The notes beneath the pieces are model-generated. The model saw nothing but the letters and a program-made list of their open reading frames with translations. It searched no databases and had not been told where the DNA came from. Positions 8,189 to 17,354 of a DNA stretch of 64,000 bases are shown in pieces. This stretch comes from Shewanella sp. MBTL60-007 (lineage in GTDB: Bacteria > Pseudomonadota > Gammaproteobacteria > Enterobacterales > Shewanellaceae). The translations under genes were made by a program, and so were the position numbers. The number at the start of each line of letters is the position of its first letter. Positions within the stretch are counted from its first letter, which is position 1. Location: positions 25,437 to 89,436 of the forward strand of contig NZ_BPET01000019.1 of assembly GCF_019654915.1 (NCBI RefSeq), written 5' to 3'.

Positions 8189-8869
8189 ATGCCAGTAAAC
8201 TCTATTTTAGGCGTGTTTGCAAAATCGCCAATTAAGCCTCTTCAAGAGCATATCGACAAAGTATACGACTGTGCGTCATTACTTGTCCCATTTTTTGAAG
8301 CTACTGTCGCAGGAGACTGGGACAAAGCCGTTCAATTACGTAAGCAAATTAGCTCTGCAGAGCAAGAAGCGGACTCACTAAAGCGTGAGATCCGTCTGAC
8401 TCTGCCTGGCGGTTTGTTTATGCCTGTTGAGCGTACTGACTTACTGGAGCTATTAACCCAGCAAGATAAGATTGCTAACAAAGCAAAAGACATTTCCGGC
8501 CGTGTCATTGGCCGACAATTAGAATTACCTCTAGCTATTCAAGAACCATTTATTGCCTATTTACAGCGCTGTATCGATGCAGTTTCGCTGTCTAAAGAAG
8601 CAATTAACGAACTCGACGACCTTTTAGAAACTGGTTTTAGAGGCCGTGAAGTGGATCTCGTGGCTAAAATGATTGGTGAACTCGACTCTATTGAAGAGGA
8701 TACCGATGACTTACAGATTAAGATCCGTAGACAGCTTTACGCTATCGAATCTGAATTAAACCCTGTAGATGTAATGTTCCTCTACAAGATAATTGAGTGG
8801 GTTGGTGACTTAGCAGATCTTGCTGAACGAGTCGGTTCCCGCCTAGAGCTAATGTTAGCTCGCGTCTAA
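8189..8869 (+). CDS. DUF47 (TIGR00153) PhoU-like phosphate transport accessory protein
   Basis: A 226-residue all-helical protein with the PhoU-like pattern: acidic residues spaced for metal binding in long helices (QEADSLKREIRLTL; ELDSIEEDTDDLQIKIRRQL) and a conserved PGGLFMPVERTDLLEL segment. Members of this family sit directly upstream of pit genes and are thought to modulate the phosphate permease. Pit follows after 25 bases, so they form an operon. The 230-bp region upstream holds an 8-bp inverted repeat with an A/T-rich spacer (8083-8116) but no clear Pho box. Confidence 0.88.
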   Translation: MPVNSILGVFAKSPIKPLQEHIDKVYDCASLLVPFFEATVAGDWDKAVQLRKQISSAEQEADSLKREIRLTLPGGLFMPVERTDLLELLTQQDKIANKAKDISGRVIGRQLELPLAIQEPFIAYLQRCIDAVSLSKEAINELDDLLETGFRGREVDLVAKMIGELDSIEEDTDDLQIKIRRQLYAIESELNPVDVMFLYKIIEWVGDLADLAERVGSRLELMLARV

Positions 8870-8894
8870 TCGGAAAGGTTATCAAGGTAATAAC

Positions 8895-10163
8895 ATGGTT
8901 GATGTATTAGTCACCAATGGCCCGTGGCTTATTGGCATTGCGGCTGTATTTGGATTTTTAATGGCATGGGGTATTGGCGCGAACGACGTAGCCAATGCAA
9001 TGGGAACCTCTGTAGGTTCTAATGCGATTACAATTAAACAAGCGATTATTATCGCTATGATCTTCGAGTTTGCCGGTGCGTATCTAGCGGGTGGTGAAGT
9101 AACCAGTACTATCCGTAAGGGTATTATCGATTCAGCTTACTTCGTCAACTCTCCAGAACTACTCGTTTACGGTATGATTTCAGCCTTGCTTGCTGCCGGT
9201 ATCTGGTTGATCGTTGCTTCTGCACTAGGCTGGCCTGTATCTACCACTCACTCAATTGTTGGCGCCATCGTTGGTTTCGCCGCTGTGGGTGTGGGTAGTG
9301 ATGCAGTAGCTTGGGGTAAAGTAGGTGGTATCGTTGGCTCTTGGGTCATCACTCCTGCAATATCTGGCTTTATCGCCTTTATGATATTCCAGAGCGTACA
9401 AAAGCTTATTTTCAACACTGACAACCCGTTAGAAAACGCTAAGCGTTATGTTCCTTTCTATATGGCGTTAGCTGGCTTCGTTATGTCGCTAGTGACTATC
9501 AAGAAAGGACTTAAGCACGTTGGTCTACACTTCACTAACGTTGAAGCGTATGCCCTAGCTGTTGTTCTAGCGATACTTGTTGGTATTGGCGGTATGATCG
9601 CCATTAAGCGCCTTAAGATGGACAGCCAGGCTGACCGTCAAACACAGTTTGGTAACGTTGAGAAAGTATTCGCTATCTTAATGGTTGTGACCGCATGTTG
9701 TATGGCATTCGCTCACGGTTCAAACGATGTTGCTAACGCGATTGGCCCTCTAGCAGCTGTTGTATCGGTTGTTGAAAGCGGCGGTCAGATTAACAACACT
9801 GCGCCTCTAGTCTGGTGGATCCTACCTCTAGGTGCTGTGGGTATCGTTATGGGTCTTGCTATCTTTGGTCAACGCGTAATGCAAACCATCGGTAAGAACA
9901 TTACTCACCTTACACCAAGCCGTGGTTTCGCTGCTGAGCTTGCAGCGGCATCAACCGTTGTTATCGCATCGGGTACAGGTCTACCAATTTCAACTACGCA
10001 AACACTTGTGGGTGCGGTACTAGGTGTGGGTATGGCTCGTGGTATTGCTGCGATTAACATCGGTGTGGTACGTAACATTGTTGTTTCTTGGGTTGTAACC
10101 CTTCCAGCAGGTGCTGGTCTTTCAATCATGTTCTTCTTCATGATTAAAGGTATTTTCAACTAA
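8895..10163 (+). CDS. pit: Low-affinity inorganic phosphate transporter (Pit family)
   Basis: 422 residues, about ten to twelve membrane helices in two homologous halves. Each half carries the PiT signature: GANDVANAMG near residue 27 and GSNDVANAIGP near residue 275. It also has the paired PVSTTHS (about 115) and PISTTQT (about 360) segments typical of PiT symporters. The family moves phosphate as a metal-phosphate complex with protons, or with sodium. A central hydrophilic loop near residues 235-255 separates the halves. Co-transcribed with the DUF47 gene upstream; a strong hairpin follows. Confidence 0.92.
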   Translation: MVDVLVTNGPWLIGIAAVFGFLMAWGIGANDVANAMGTSVGSNAITIKQAIIIAMIFEFAGAYLAGGEVTSTIRKGIIDSAYFVNSPELLVYGMISALLAAGIWLIVASALGWPVSTTHSIVGAIVGFAAVGVGSDAVAWGKVGGIVGSWVITPAISGFIAFMIFQSVQKLIFNTDNPLENAKRYVPFYMALAGFVMSLVTIKKGLKHVGLHFTNVEAYALAVVLAILVGIGGMIAIKRLKMDSQADRQTQFGNVEKVFAILMVVTACCMAFAHGSNDVANAIGPLAAVVSVVESGGQINNTAPLVWWILPLGAVGIVMGLAIFGQRVMQTIGKNITHLTPSRGFAAELAAASTVVIASGTGLPISTTQTLVGAVLGVGMARGIAAINIGVVRNIVVSWVVTLPAGAGLSIMFFFMIKGIFN

Positions 10164-10202
10164 GATTGAGCAACATCGGCTTTACAAGAATTACGTAATA
10201 TT

Positions 10203-10241
10203 AAGGGAAGTTTGATTATTTTTGTATCAAACTTCCCTTTT
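10203..10241 (+). terminator. Rho-independent terminator after pit
   Basis: 14-bp stem AAGGGAAGTTTGAT with its complement (10203-10216 / 10226-10239), 9-base loop, trailing T-run. The open frame that begins at 10212 lies within it and is not a real gene start. Confidence 0.88.
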
Positions 10242-10325
10242 GCGTTTTATCCCTCTTTTGCCACTTGCATTAACCCCTTTAAATCCCTAGCATGTGGGCT
10301 AAATTTCGTAGATGAGAATAGATTA

Positions 10326-10901
10326 GTGTTAAGACTTCTAATTATTGCGGGAATGATGCTACTTTCCCCCTCTTTGCTTGCCGCAAACCAAACGCGCTAC
10401 ATCTCTGATGATGTTTACATCTACCTTCATGGTGGGGCTGGAACGCAGTTCCGGATCTTGGGCAGCGTAGAGGCTGGTCAAAAGGTGACTTCACTTAATG
10501 AAACTCAAGGCGACTACAGCAAGATAATCGACCATAAGGGTCGTGAAGGCTGGATCCAGAGCAAGATGCTAAGCGCTAAACCAAGCCTTCGCGTGCAGCT
10601 ACCAGCGATTCAAGCTGAACTAGAGCAGACTAAGGCTAAACTTGAAGCCGCTCTTGATAGCAGCGACAGCAATGCTCAAGAGCTTAGCCAAGTTAAGTCT
10701 CAACTTGCTGCGGCTCAAAAAGCCCTAGACAGTGCGACTAACGAACGCGATAGCGCCAAGGCAAAGCTTGCCAGCATGCAGAAGAACGAGCGTTTCGAGA
10801 TGTGGAAACAAGGTGGCTATATTGCTGCCGGTGGTCTGATTTTAGGTATCATCTTAGTCTACTTGCCAAAGCCACAGCGTAAGCCTAAGAACCGCTGGTA
10901 A
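10326..10901 (+). CDS. ygiM: SH3-domain membrane protein of the YgiM (TIGR04211) family
   Basis: About 191 residues: signal peptide (1-19, ending LLAA), a bacterial SH3 domain with TRYISDDVYIYLHGGAG and a later GREGWI (to about residue 90), a coiled coil rich in Glu, Lys, Gln and Ala (about 95-160), one membrane helix near the C-terminus (GGLILGIILVYLP) and a basic tail. This matches E. coli YgiM in order and length. Likely anchored in the inner membrane with the SH3 domain in the periplasm. GTG 10326 is chosen because it gives a complete signal peptide and places the gene beyond the pit terminator; an in-frame ATG at 10353 would leave too short a signal. Confidence 0.82.
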   Translation: MLRLLIIAGMMLLSPSLLAANQTRYISDDVYIYLHGGAGTQFRILGSVEAGQKVTSLNETQGDYSKIIDHKGREGWIQSKMLSAKPSLRVQLPAIQAELEQTKAKLEAALDSSDSNAQELSQVKSQLAAAQKALDSATNERDSAKAKLASMQKNERFEMWKQGGYIAAGGLILGIILVYLPKPQRKPKNRW

Positions 10902-10932
10902 TCGCATAGTTATAAGTAAAGTTAACTACATT

Positions 10933-10966
10933 AAAAGCCTGTATTAAGTATATACAGGCTTTTTTA
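10933..10966 (+). terminator. Rho-independent terminator after ygiM
   Basis: 12-bp stem AAAAGCCTGTAT with its complement (10933-10944 / 10952-10963), 7-base loop and T-run. Confidence 0.88.
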
Positions 10967-11612
10967 TTGGCTGGATCTAATAGAGTAGCCCCATAATCGC
11001 TCATAAGCGCCTCATTTAACAAACGGATGTTATTCGGCTGACGGCCTTACGGATCCAATAAAGTCCTACACAAGTCTGTTTATAAGCTTTAGTGTACTCA
11101 CTTTAACAACTAGCTTATCTCTCTATTCGAATCGTTGAAACCTCTCCCCTCCCCAGTTAACCCGCTCGGACTCTTGTAAATTACGCCAACACCTAATCAC
11201 AGGACAAAGCATTTGCGTTCTCATAGCAAAATCTTTCTATGTAAGCTTCATTTCTTAATATCATATTGGTTTATCAGGTAATTTTTTAGCGATTGAAATT
11301 AAACTCCTGACCCCTATGAAAACCGTCGGTAATAATTCAGTAAAACCGCATATAAAGCCGATATGATTAAAACGCTGCACTTTTTTTAATCTTTCCACAG
11401 GCCCCACAATACAAGGGCTAGCGCGCATTCCTTAAAATCAAAATCAAACGCAGATCACAATAAATATGACATTATTGTCACCCGTCACATTTTATGGTTA
11501 TAATCGGCCGCGCGGAGGCCTTAGATTGTATACAAAAGAATAACAACAGAGGTTTTGTCGCGACACCTTATCCAAGCAATCAGCCCCTGTGGCTAAGATG
11601 GAAGCGATTACT
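10967..11612 (+). promoter_or_regulatory. Long non-coding leader and promoter region of putA
   Basis: No gene is visible in these 646 bp. A sigma70-like promoter, TTGTCA at 11475-11480 and TATAAT at 11499-11504 with an 18-bp spacer, lies about 110 bp before putA. The remainder is A/T-rich with no strong hairpin and may hold regulator sites; none is named with confidence. Confidence 0.5.
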
Positions 11613-14600
11613 ATGTTCAAAGCGAGTGAAGTTCTAGCAGGTCACTATGACTCAGCTACCCTCGATGAGCTGTTTAAAGCCATCACCAATAACTACATTG
11701 TCGATGAAGATGAATATCTGTCGGAACTGATCAAACTTGTGCCATCTAGTGATGACGAGATCCAACGCGTTACTAAAAGAGCTCATGATTTGGTGGCGAA
11801 AGTTCGCCAATATGACAAGAAAGGCCTAATGGTGGGTATTGATGCCTTCTTGCAACAGTACAGCCTAGAAACGCAGGAAGGCATTATTTTGATGTGTCTT
11901 GCCGAGGCATTATTGCGTATTCCTGATGCGGCTACCGCTGACGCGTTAATCGAAGATAAGCTATCGGGTGCTAAATGGGATGAACATTTAAGTAAGAGTG
12001 ATTCACTGTTAGTTAATGCGTCAACATGGGGACTCATGCTAACGGGTAAAATCGTCAAGCTAGACCAAGCTGTTGACGGTAAACCAAGTAACCTATTAAA
12101 TCGCCTAGTCAACAAAATGGGCGAGCCTGTGATTCGTCAAGCCATGCTTGCTGCCATGAAGATCATGGGTAAGCAGTTTGTTCTTGGTACAAGCATCAAA
12201 GATGGCCTTAAAAACAGTGAGAACAATCGTAAACTTGGCTATAGCCATAGTTATGACATGCTTGGCGAAGCGGCGCTCACTAAAGCTGACGCTGATAAGT
12301 ACTTCTCTGAATATTCATCAGCGATCGCGGCTCTTGGTGCGCAAGATTACGATGAAACTCAGGCTCCTCGCCCCACTATCTCTATCAAGCTATCGGCGCT
12401 TCACCCAAGATACGAAGTGGCCAATGAAGATAGAGTCCTTAATGAGCTATATGACACGCTAATCAAGCTTATTGTGCAGGGTCGCAGTCTCAATGTCGGC
12501 ATATCTATCGATGCCGAAGAGATGGACAGACTCGAACTCCACCTCAAGCTATTTAAGATGCTCTACAACTCAGACGCTGCTAAAGGCTGGGGACTTCTAG
12601 GCATTGTTGTTCAAAGCTATGCCAAACGTGGTCTGCCTGTACTTTGTTGGCTCACGCGTCTTGCAAAGGAGCAAGGTGATGAGATCCCAGTGCGACTGGT
12701 TAAAGGCGCGTATTGGGACAGTGAGCTTAAGTGGGCCCAGCAAAATGGTGAAGGAGGCTACTCGCTGTTTACTCGCAAAGCGGGCACCGATGTCTCTTAT
12801 CTTGCTTCTGCGCGTTACCTACTGTCAGATGCAACAAGAGGCGCTATCTACCCTCAGTTTGCAACCCATAATGCTCAATCTGTTGCGGCCATCATGGATA
12901 TGGCAGGCGATCGCCTCTACGAATTCCAACGCCTACATGGCATGGGTCAAGAGCTGTACGATACCTTGCTGGCCGAAAGTCCTACGACTCGGGTTCGCAT
13001 CTATGCGCCAATCGGTGAACATAAAGAACTCTTACCCTACCTAGTGCGACGACTATTGGAAAATGGTGCTAACACCTCATTTGTTCATAAACTTGTCGAT
13101 CCTAAAGTAGCAATCGAATCACTCGTGGTTCACCCGCTGACGACCCTGAAAAAGTACCAGACACTTTCAAATAACATGATCGTTCAGCCAGCCGATATCT
13201 TTGGCTCATCGCGCAAAAACTCAAAGGGACTCAATATGAACATCATCTCCGAATCTGAGCCATTCTTCGCCGCACTAGATAAGTTTAAAGACACCACATG
13301 GCATGCTGGTCCACTGGTTAACGGTGAGACCCTAGCTGGCGAAACCAAAGAGGTTGTGAGTCCATTCGACACCACACAAGTGGTAGGTAAAATTGCTTTT
13401 GCCAACAACCAAGCGGTTGAGCAAGCCCTTGCAAGCGCCAATGCCGCATTCCCAAGCTGGTGTTCCACACCGGTAGAAGTGCGTGCCAATGCACTACAAA
13501 AACTTGCAGACTTGCTAGAAGAAAACCGTGAAGAACTCATCGCGCTCTGTACCCGTGAAGCGGGTAAGAGTATTCAAGATGGTATCGATGAAGTCCGTGA
13601 GGCCGTAGATTTCTGCCGCTATTACGCGGTACAAGCGAAGAAGATGATGGCCAAGCCAGAACTGCTTCCAGGCCCGACCGGGGAGCTTAATGAGCTATTC
13701 TTACAGGGTCGCGGCATCTTTGTCTGCATCAGCCCTTGGAACTTCCCATTAGCTATCTTCTTAGGACAAGTGGCAGCGGCGCTAGCAGCTGGTAACACTG
13801 TAGTGGCAAAACCAGCCGAGCAAACATCGATTGTTGGTTACCGTGCGACTCAGCTCGCTCACGAAGCGGGAATTCCTAAGGAAGTACTACAGTTTCTTCC
13901 AGGCACAGGCGCAACAGTTGGCGCGGCAATTACTGCCGATGAGCGCATTGGTGGTGTTTGCTTTACGGGTTCAACAGGTACAGCCAAGCTCATTAACCGC
14001 ACACTAGCGATGCGTGAAGGGGCGATCATCCCGCTTATCGCTGAGACTGGTGGTCAAAATGCTATGGTGGTCGATTCAACATCACAACCAGAGCAAGTGG
14101 TTCACGATATCATTGACTCTTCGTTCACCAGCGCTGGCCAGCGATGCTCAGCATTACGGGTACTCTTCCTGCAAGAAGATATTGCCGACCGCGTACTCGA
14201 TGTGATGAAAGGCGCAATGGAAGAGCTAAGCATAGGTCATCCTGGCTTGGTCAAAACCGACGTGGGCCCGGTTATCGATGCCACAGCCAAAGCAAACCTC
14301 AATGCCCATATCGACCATATTAAGCAGGTCGGTACCTTACTTAACCAGCTAGAGTTGCCAGAGGGCACCGAGAATGGTCACTTTGTGGCGCCGACAGCGG
14401 TAGAGATTGATTCGATTAAAGTGCTGGATAAAGAGCATTTCGGCCCGATCCTGCATGTGATCCGCTACAAGGCATCTGAACTTGATAAAGTCATCGATGA
14501 GATCAACTCAACAGGCTTTGGTTTAACCTTAGGTATTCACAGCCGTAACGAAGGTCACGCACTCAATCTTGCAAGCAGAGTGAATGTGGGTAACGTCTAT

Positions 14601-14789
14601 ATCAACCGTAACCAAATTGGTGCAGTTGTGGGTGTACAACCATTCGGTGGTCAGGGCCTATCGGGTACGGGACCTAAGGCAGGCGGTCCACACTACCTGA
14701 CTCGCTTCGTCACAGAAAAAACTCGCACCAACAACATCACCGCCATTGGTGGTAATGCAACCTTGCTGTCATTAGGTGATAGCGAGTAG
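11613..14789 (+). CDS. putA: Bifunctional proline dehydrogenase / L-glutamate gamma-semialdehyde dehydrogenase
   Basis: About 1058 residues; oxidises proline to glutamate in two steps (FAD-linked then NAD-linked). The N-terminal helical arm and proline dehydrogenase barrel show DAEEMDRLELHLKLF, VRLVKGAYWDSE and ATHNAQSVAAI. The aldehyde dehydrogenase half from about residue 545 shows SPWNFPLAIF, KPAEQT, GSTGTAK, ETGGQN and the catalytic cysteine in SAGQRCSALR. The C-terminus ends soon after PFGGQGLSGTGPKAGG. The ribbon-helix-helix domain that makes E. coli PutA (1320 residues) its own repressor is absent, so regulation must come from elsewhere. ATG 11613 has GGAAG at 11600-11604 and gives the family start; GTG 11589 would add eight residues. 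Confidence 0.93.
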   Translation: MFKASEVLAGHYDSATLDELFKAITNNYIVDEDEYLSELIKLVPSSDDEIQRVTKRAHDLVAKVRQYDKKGLMVGIDAFLQQYSLETQEGIILMCLAEALLRIPDAATADALIEDKLSGAKWDEHLSKSDSLLVNASTWGLMLTGKIVKLDQAVDGKPSNLLNRLVNKMGEPVIRQAMLAAMKIMGKQFVLGTSIKDGLKNSENNRKLGYSHSYDMLGEAALTKADADKYFSEYSSAIAALGAQDYDETQAPRPTISIKLSALHPRYEVANEDRVLNELYDTLIKLIVQGRSLNVGISIDAEEMDRLELHLKLFKMLYNSDAAKGWGLLGIVVQSYAKRGLPVLCWLTRLAKEQGDEIPVRLVKGAYWDSELKWAQQNGEGGYSLFTRKAGTDVSYLASARYLLSDATRGAIYPQFATHNAQSVAAIMDMAGDRLYEFQRLHGMGQELYDTLLAESPTTRVRIYAPIGEHKELLPYLVRRLLENGANTSFVHKLVDPKVAIESLVVHPLTTLKKYQTLSNNMIVQPADIFGSSRKNSKGLNMNIISESEPFFAALDKFKDTTWHAGPLVNGETLAGETKEVVSPFDTTQVVGKIAFANNQAVEQALASANAAFPSWCSTPVEVRANALQKLADLLEENREELIALCTREAGKSIQDGIDEVREAVDFCRYYAVQAKKMMAKPELLPGPTGELNELFLQGRGIFVCISPWNFPLAIFLGQVAAALAAGNTVVAKPAEQTSIVGYRATQLAHEAGIPKEVLQFLPGTGATVGAAITADERIGGVCFTGSTGTAKLINRTLAMREGAIIPLIAETGGQNAMVVDSTSQPEQVVHDIIDSSFTSAGQRCSALRVLFLQEDIADRVLDVMKGAMEELSIGHPGLVKTDVGPVIDATAKANLNAHIDHIKQVGTLLNQLELPEGTENGHFVAPTAVEIDSIKVLDKEHFGPILHVIRYKASELDKVIDEINSTGFGLTLGIHSRNEGHALNLASRVNVGNVYINRNQIGAVVGVQPFGGQGLSGTGPKAGGPHYLTRFVTEKTRTNNITAIGGNATLLSLGDSE

Positions 14790-14844
14790 TAGCGCTAAAT
14801 CTTCCCTGTGCATGCTCAGGTGTGCAGGGGAGTGAATTGACTAG

Positions 14845-14874
14845 AAAGCCGATTGTATTGCAATCGGCTTTTAT
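14845..14874 (+). terminator. Rho-independent terminator after putA
   Basis: Perfect 11-bp stem AAAGCCGATTG / CAATCGGCTTT, 5-base loop, then TTATT. Confidence 0.82.
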
Positions 14875-15171
14875 TCTAACGAGAGTAGGCTTACCATCAT
14901 TACCACCAAAAGCCTAATGCCGTACTGGCTTGTTTTCATGTAAATTATTCAGTTCCTCAATAAATTATACAAATGTGTACACATGACTCTTTTATCATTG
15001 TCTTGATATTTGAGATAACTCTCCCATTTATCATGAGCTTGATATACATACTTAAAACCTTTGCTTTATAATTCAATCGTTTTTAAACATGGGATTTATC
15101 TACGCTTCCATTCTTTTACTAGTACTAGCCAAAATGGTTGCTTAACCTAAATTTTATTAGTGATAAATAAA
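14875..15171 (+). other. A/T-rich intergenic region before the first chemoreceptor gene
   Basis: About 300 bp without a gene. A TATAAT at 15067-15072 and TTGATA at 15039-15044 are visible but 22 bases apart, so no promoter is called. No ribosome-binding site of normal strength precedes ATG 15172. Confidence 0.4.
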
Positions 15172-17052
15172 ATGAACCTTACGATAAAGCACAAAATTCA
15201 ACTTGCCGTTTTAGTGACTATTCTTGCTATTAGTAGCACCTTGGCCACCCTGTCGACCCGCCAATTAATCCATGATACTGAGCTGGCGATCTCAACACGC
15301 TTCGAGTTACAGGCTGAAGCTTTGAGTAATAATATTTTCAGTTGGCTAGAAGATAAGAAGCGCATCGTTAAGGCTAACCAATCTCGAATAAAGCAAGGCT
15401 TAGACAGCGATAGAGAGCTATGGTTATCTGTCAATAGCGGTGGTTTCATTGATGTGTATGCTGGATTTGATACTGGCGATATCATTTCTGGTGATAAGAG
15501 CCAACCTTGGCCAGACGATTATGAACCACGAACACGCCCTTGGTACATCCAAGCTTCTAACAGCTCTGAGATGATCCTCACGCCTCCCTATATCGATATC
15601 ACAGGTGCCGCAGTCGTGACACTGGCCCAGCGTTTTAATGGCGCGATGAAGGGGGTTATCGCTGCCGATTTGAGTATCGGTTACATAACGGAGCAGATTA
15701 ATAACCTGCAGATTGAGAATGCAGGCTTTGCCTTCCTCTTGGATGAAAACAATAAAGTCCTCGCATTTAGGGATACTAACTATGCGCAAAAAGATGCTAG
15801 CCGTCTCGCGCAAACATTAACGCCAGCAAACATTGAGACTATCCGCAACAGCGGTGAGATCAGCACCGTCGAGTGGCAAGACGGTAATGAGAAGCTGATC
15901 CGTTTAACTCACCTAAAGGGCACCAACTGGACACTGGGTTTAGTTGAGGACAAAAACCTTGCCTATCAAATGATTGAGAAGCAAGTCGTTAACAAGCTGA
16001 TCGTGGTTGCAGTGCTTGCATTCATCATCTTGATGATTGCTTCTTTCATCGTGAACCAGATGTTCAAACCGCTGCAACAATTGACCAATGCGATTGAAAC
16101 CCTGTCTAAAGGCGATGGCGACCTGACTCAGCGCTTTGCTGCAAGTAAACAAGATGAAATTGGTCTACTTGAAGGCCATATGAACCGTTTCCTTGAGAGC
16201 CTGCAACAGATGGTTAAGGCGATCTCCAGCGATACCGAACAGCTGATCAAGCAGATCCATGAGTCTTCAGCTATCGCATCTAAAGCCAGCGAAGGCGTTA
16301 ACGGTCAACATCAAGATGTGGATCAGATAGCCACCGCTATCCATGAAATGTCTGCAACCGCAAGTGAAGTGGCTAATCATGCAGAAATGACAGCCAATGC
16401 TGCGCAAGTGTCGACCCAAGCTTGTGTTGAAGGTAACGAGGTTATCGTTAAGAGTAGCGACTCTATCGAGCTGCTTTCTGAACAGTTAGGCGATGCCTCT
16501 AAGGTGGTTTCAGCACTCGAAGAGAACGCTACAGAGATCAACCAGATCCTCTCAACAATTCAAGCAATTGCCGAACAAACAAATCTGCTGGCGCTTAACG
16601 CTGCGATTGAAGCGGCCAGAGCTGGTGAACAGGGACGAGGTTTTGCCGTGGTGGCAGATGAAGTGCGAGTACTGAGTCATCGAACCCAGGATTCGACCGA
16701 AGAGATCAGAGCCATGATCACCACCTTACAGCGAAACAGCCAACAGGCGGTATCTTCTATGGCATCGAGCACAGATATCGCCCATCAGAGTGTCGAATTC
16801 GCTAACATGGCAAAACAGAGCCTAGAGCGCATTACTGACTCAATTACTGAGATCTCCGATATGTCGACCCAGATCGCCAGTGCAGCAGAAGAGCAACGTG
16901 CGGTGTCTGAAGATATCAGTCGCAATACACAAGCGATAAGTGATACTTCTCATCAACTGTCGTCTCAAACCCAAGAGGTCAGTGACAATGCATTAGAGAT
17001 GCTGCAGACCTCGAATGAACTAAGCGATCGCGTCTCACGCTTTAAGATCTAA
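15172..17052 (+). CDS. Methyl-accepting chemotaxis protein with periplasmic dCache-type sensor (copy 1)
   Basis: 626 residues. A membrane helix at about 8-28, a periplasmic double-Cache-like sensor to about 270 (with the RTRPWY segment usual in Cache ligand pockets, and [18 protein letters not shown] strands), a second membrane helix about 275-297, a HAMP domain, and a cytoplasmic signalling domain whose hairpin tip contains [20 protein letters not shown]. Senses a small ligand and controls CheA; the ligand is unknown. GTG 15160 is also in frame, but ATG 15172 matches the start of the paralogue downstream. No C-terminal CheR-binding pentapeptide is present. A hairpin follows the stop. Confidence 0.92.
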   Translation: MNLTIKHKIQLAVLVTILAISSTLATLSTRQLIHDTELAISTRFELQAEALSNNIFSWLEDKKRIVKANQSRIKQGLDSDRELWLSVNSGGFIDVYAGFDTGDIISGDKSQPWPDDYEPRTRPWYIQASNSSEMILTPPYIDITGAAVVTLAQRFNGAMKGVIAADLSIGYITEQINNLQIENAGFAFLLDENNKVLAFRDTNYAQKDASRLAQTLTPANIETIRNSGEISTVEWQDGNEKLIRLTHLKGTNWTLGLVEDKNLAYQMIEKQVVNKLIVVAVLAFIILMIASFIVNQMFKPLQQLTNAIETLSKGDGDLTQRFAASKQDEIGLLEGHMNRFLESLQQMVKAISSDTEQLIKQIHESSAIASKASEGVNGQHQDVDQIATAIHEMSATASEVANHAEMTANAAQVSTQACVEGNEVIVKSSDSIELLSEQLGDASKVVSALEENATEINQILSTIQAIAEQTNLLALNAAIEAARAGEQGRGFAVVADEVRVLSHRTQDSTEEIRAMITTLQRNSQQAVSSMASSTDIAHQSVEFANMAKQSLERITDSITEISDMSTQIASAAEEQRAVSEDISRNTQAISDTSHQLSSQTQEVSDNALEMLQTSNELSDRVSRFKI

Positions 17053-17072
17053 ATAGCCGATAACGCCTCTAT

Positions 17073-17099
17073 AAGCCCTGTAAAATGCAGGGCTTTTAT
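17073..17099 (+). terminator. Rho-independent terminator after the first chemoreceptor
   Basis: Perfect 8-bp stem AAGCCCTG / CAGGGCTT, 7-base loop, then TTATT. Confidence 0.75.
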
Positions 17100-17354
17100 T
17101 ATAAAACCGCTCCCTTTAGTGACATTTCCAATCGCTGCTAAACGATAAAAGGTGCAGCTGACATAGTTGTTTCTGCGTTATGTAACCATTAGCAATTTTG
17201 GTATTAGTTATTAATAATTTGAGACAAATCTCTCAGTGATGAAACGATTCAAATGCTCAACTAATTATCATCCCCTATAATCCGCTCCACTCCCAACAAG
17301 ACCTTGCCGTACTGACAGTCTTTAGCCAATGATTTGTCGGTCAAAATTATTAAA
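17100..17354 (+). other. Intergenic region between the two chemoreceptor genes
   Basis: No gene is seen in these 255 bp. The region is A/T-rich and should hold the promoter of the second receptor, since a terminator separates the two genes, but no convincing promoter pair was found. Confidence 0.4.

Noticed and set aside
10212..10325. N-terminal extension of the ygiM frame
   Set aside because: It begins inside the pit terminator hairpin, and a normal signal peptide starts at GTG 10326.
17056..17063. GCCGATAA resembling the -10 of a sigma28 flagellar promoter before the second chemoreceptor
   Set aside because: The expected TAAAGTTT-like -35 is not present at the right distance, and a terminator lies between it and the gene.
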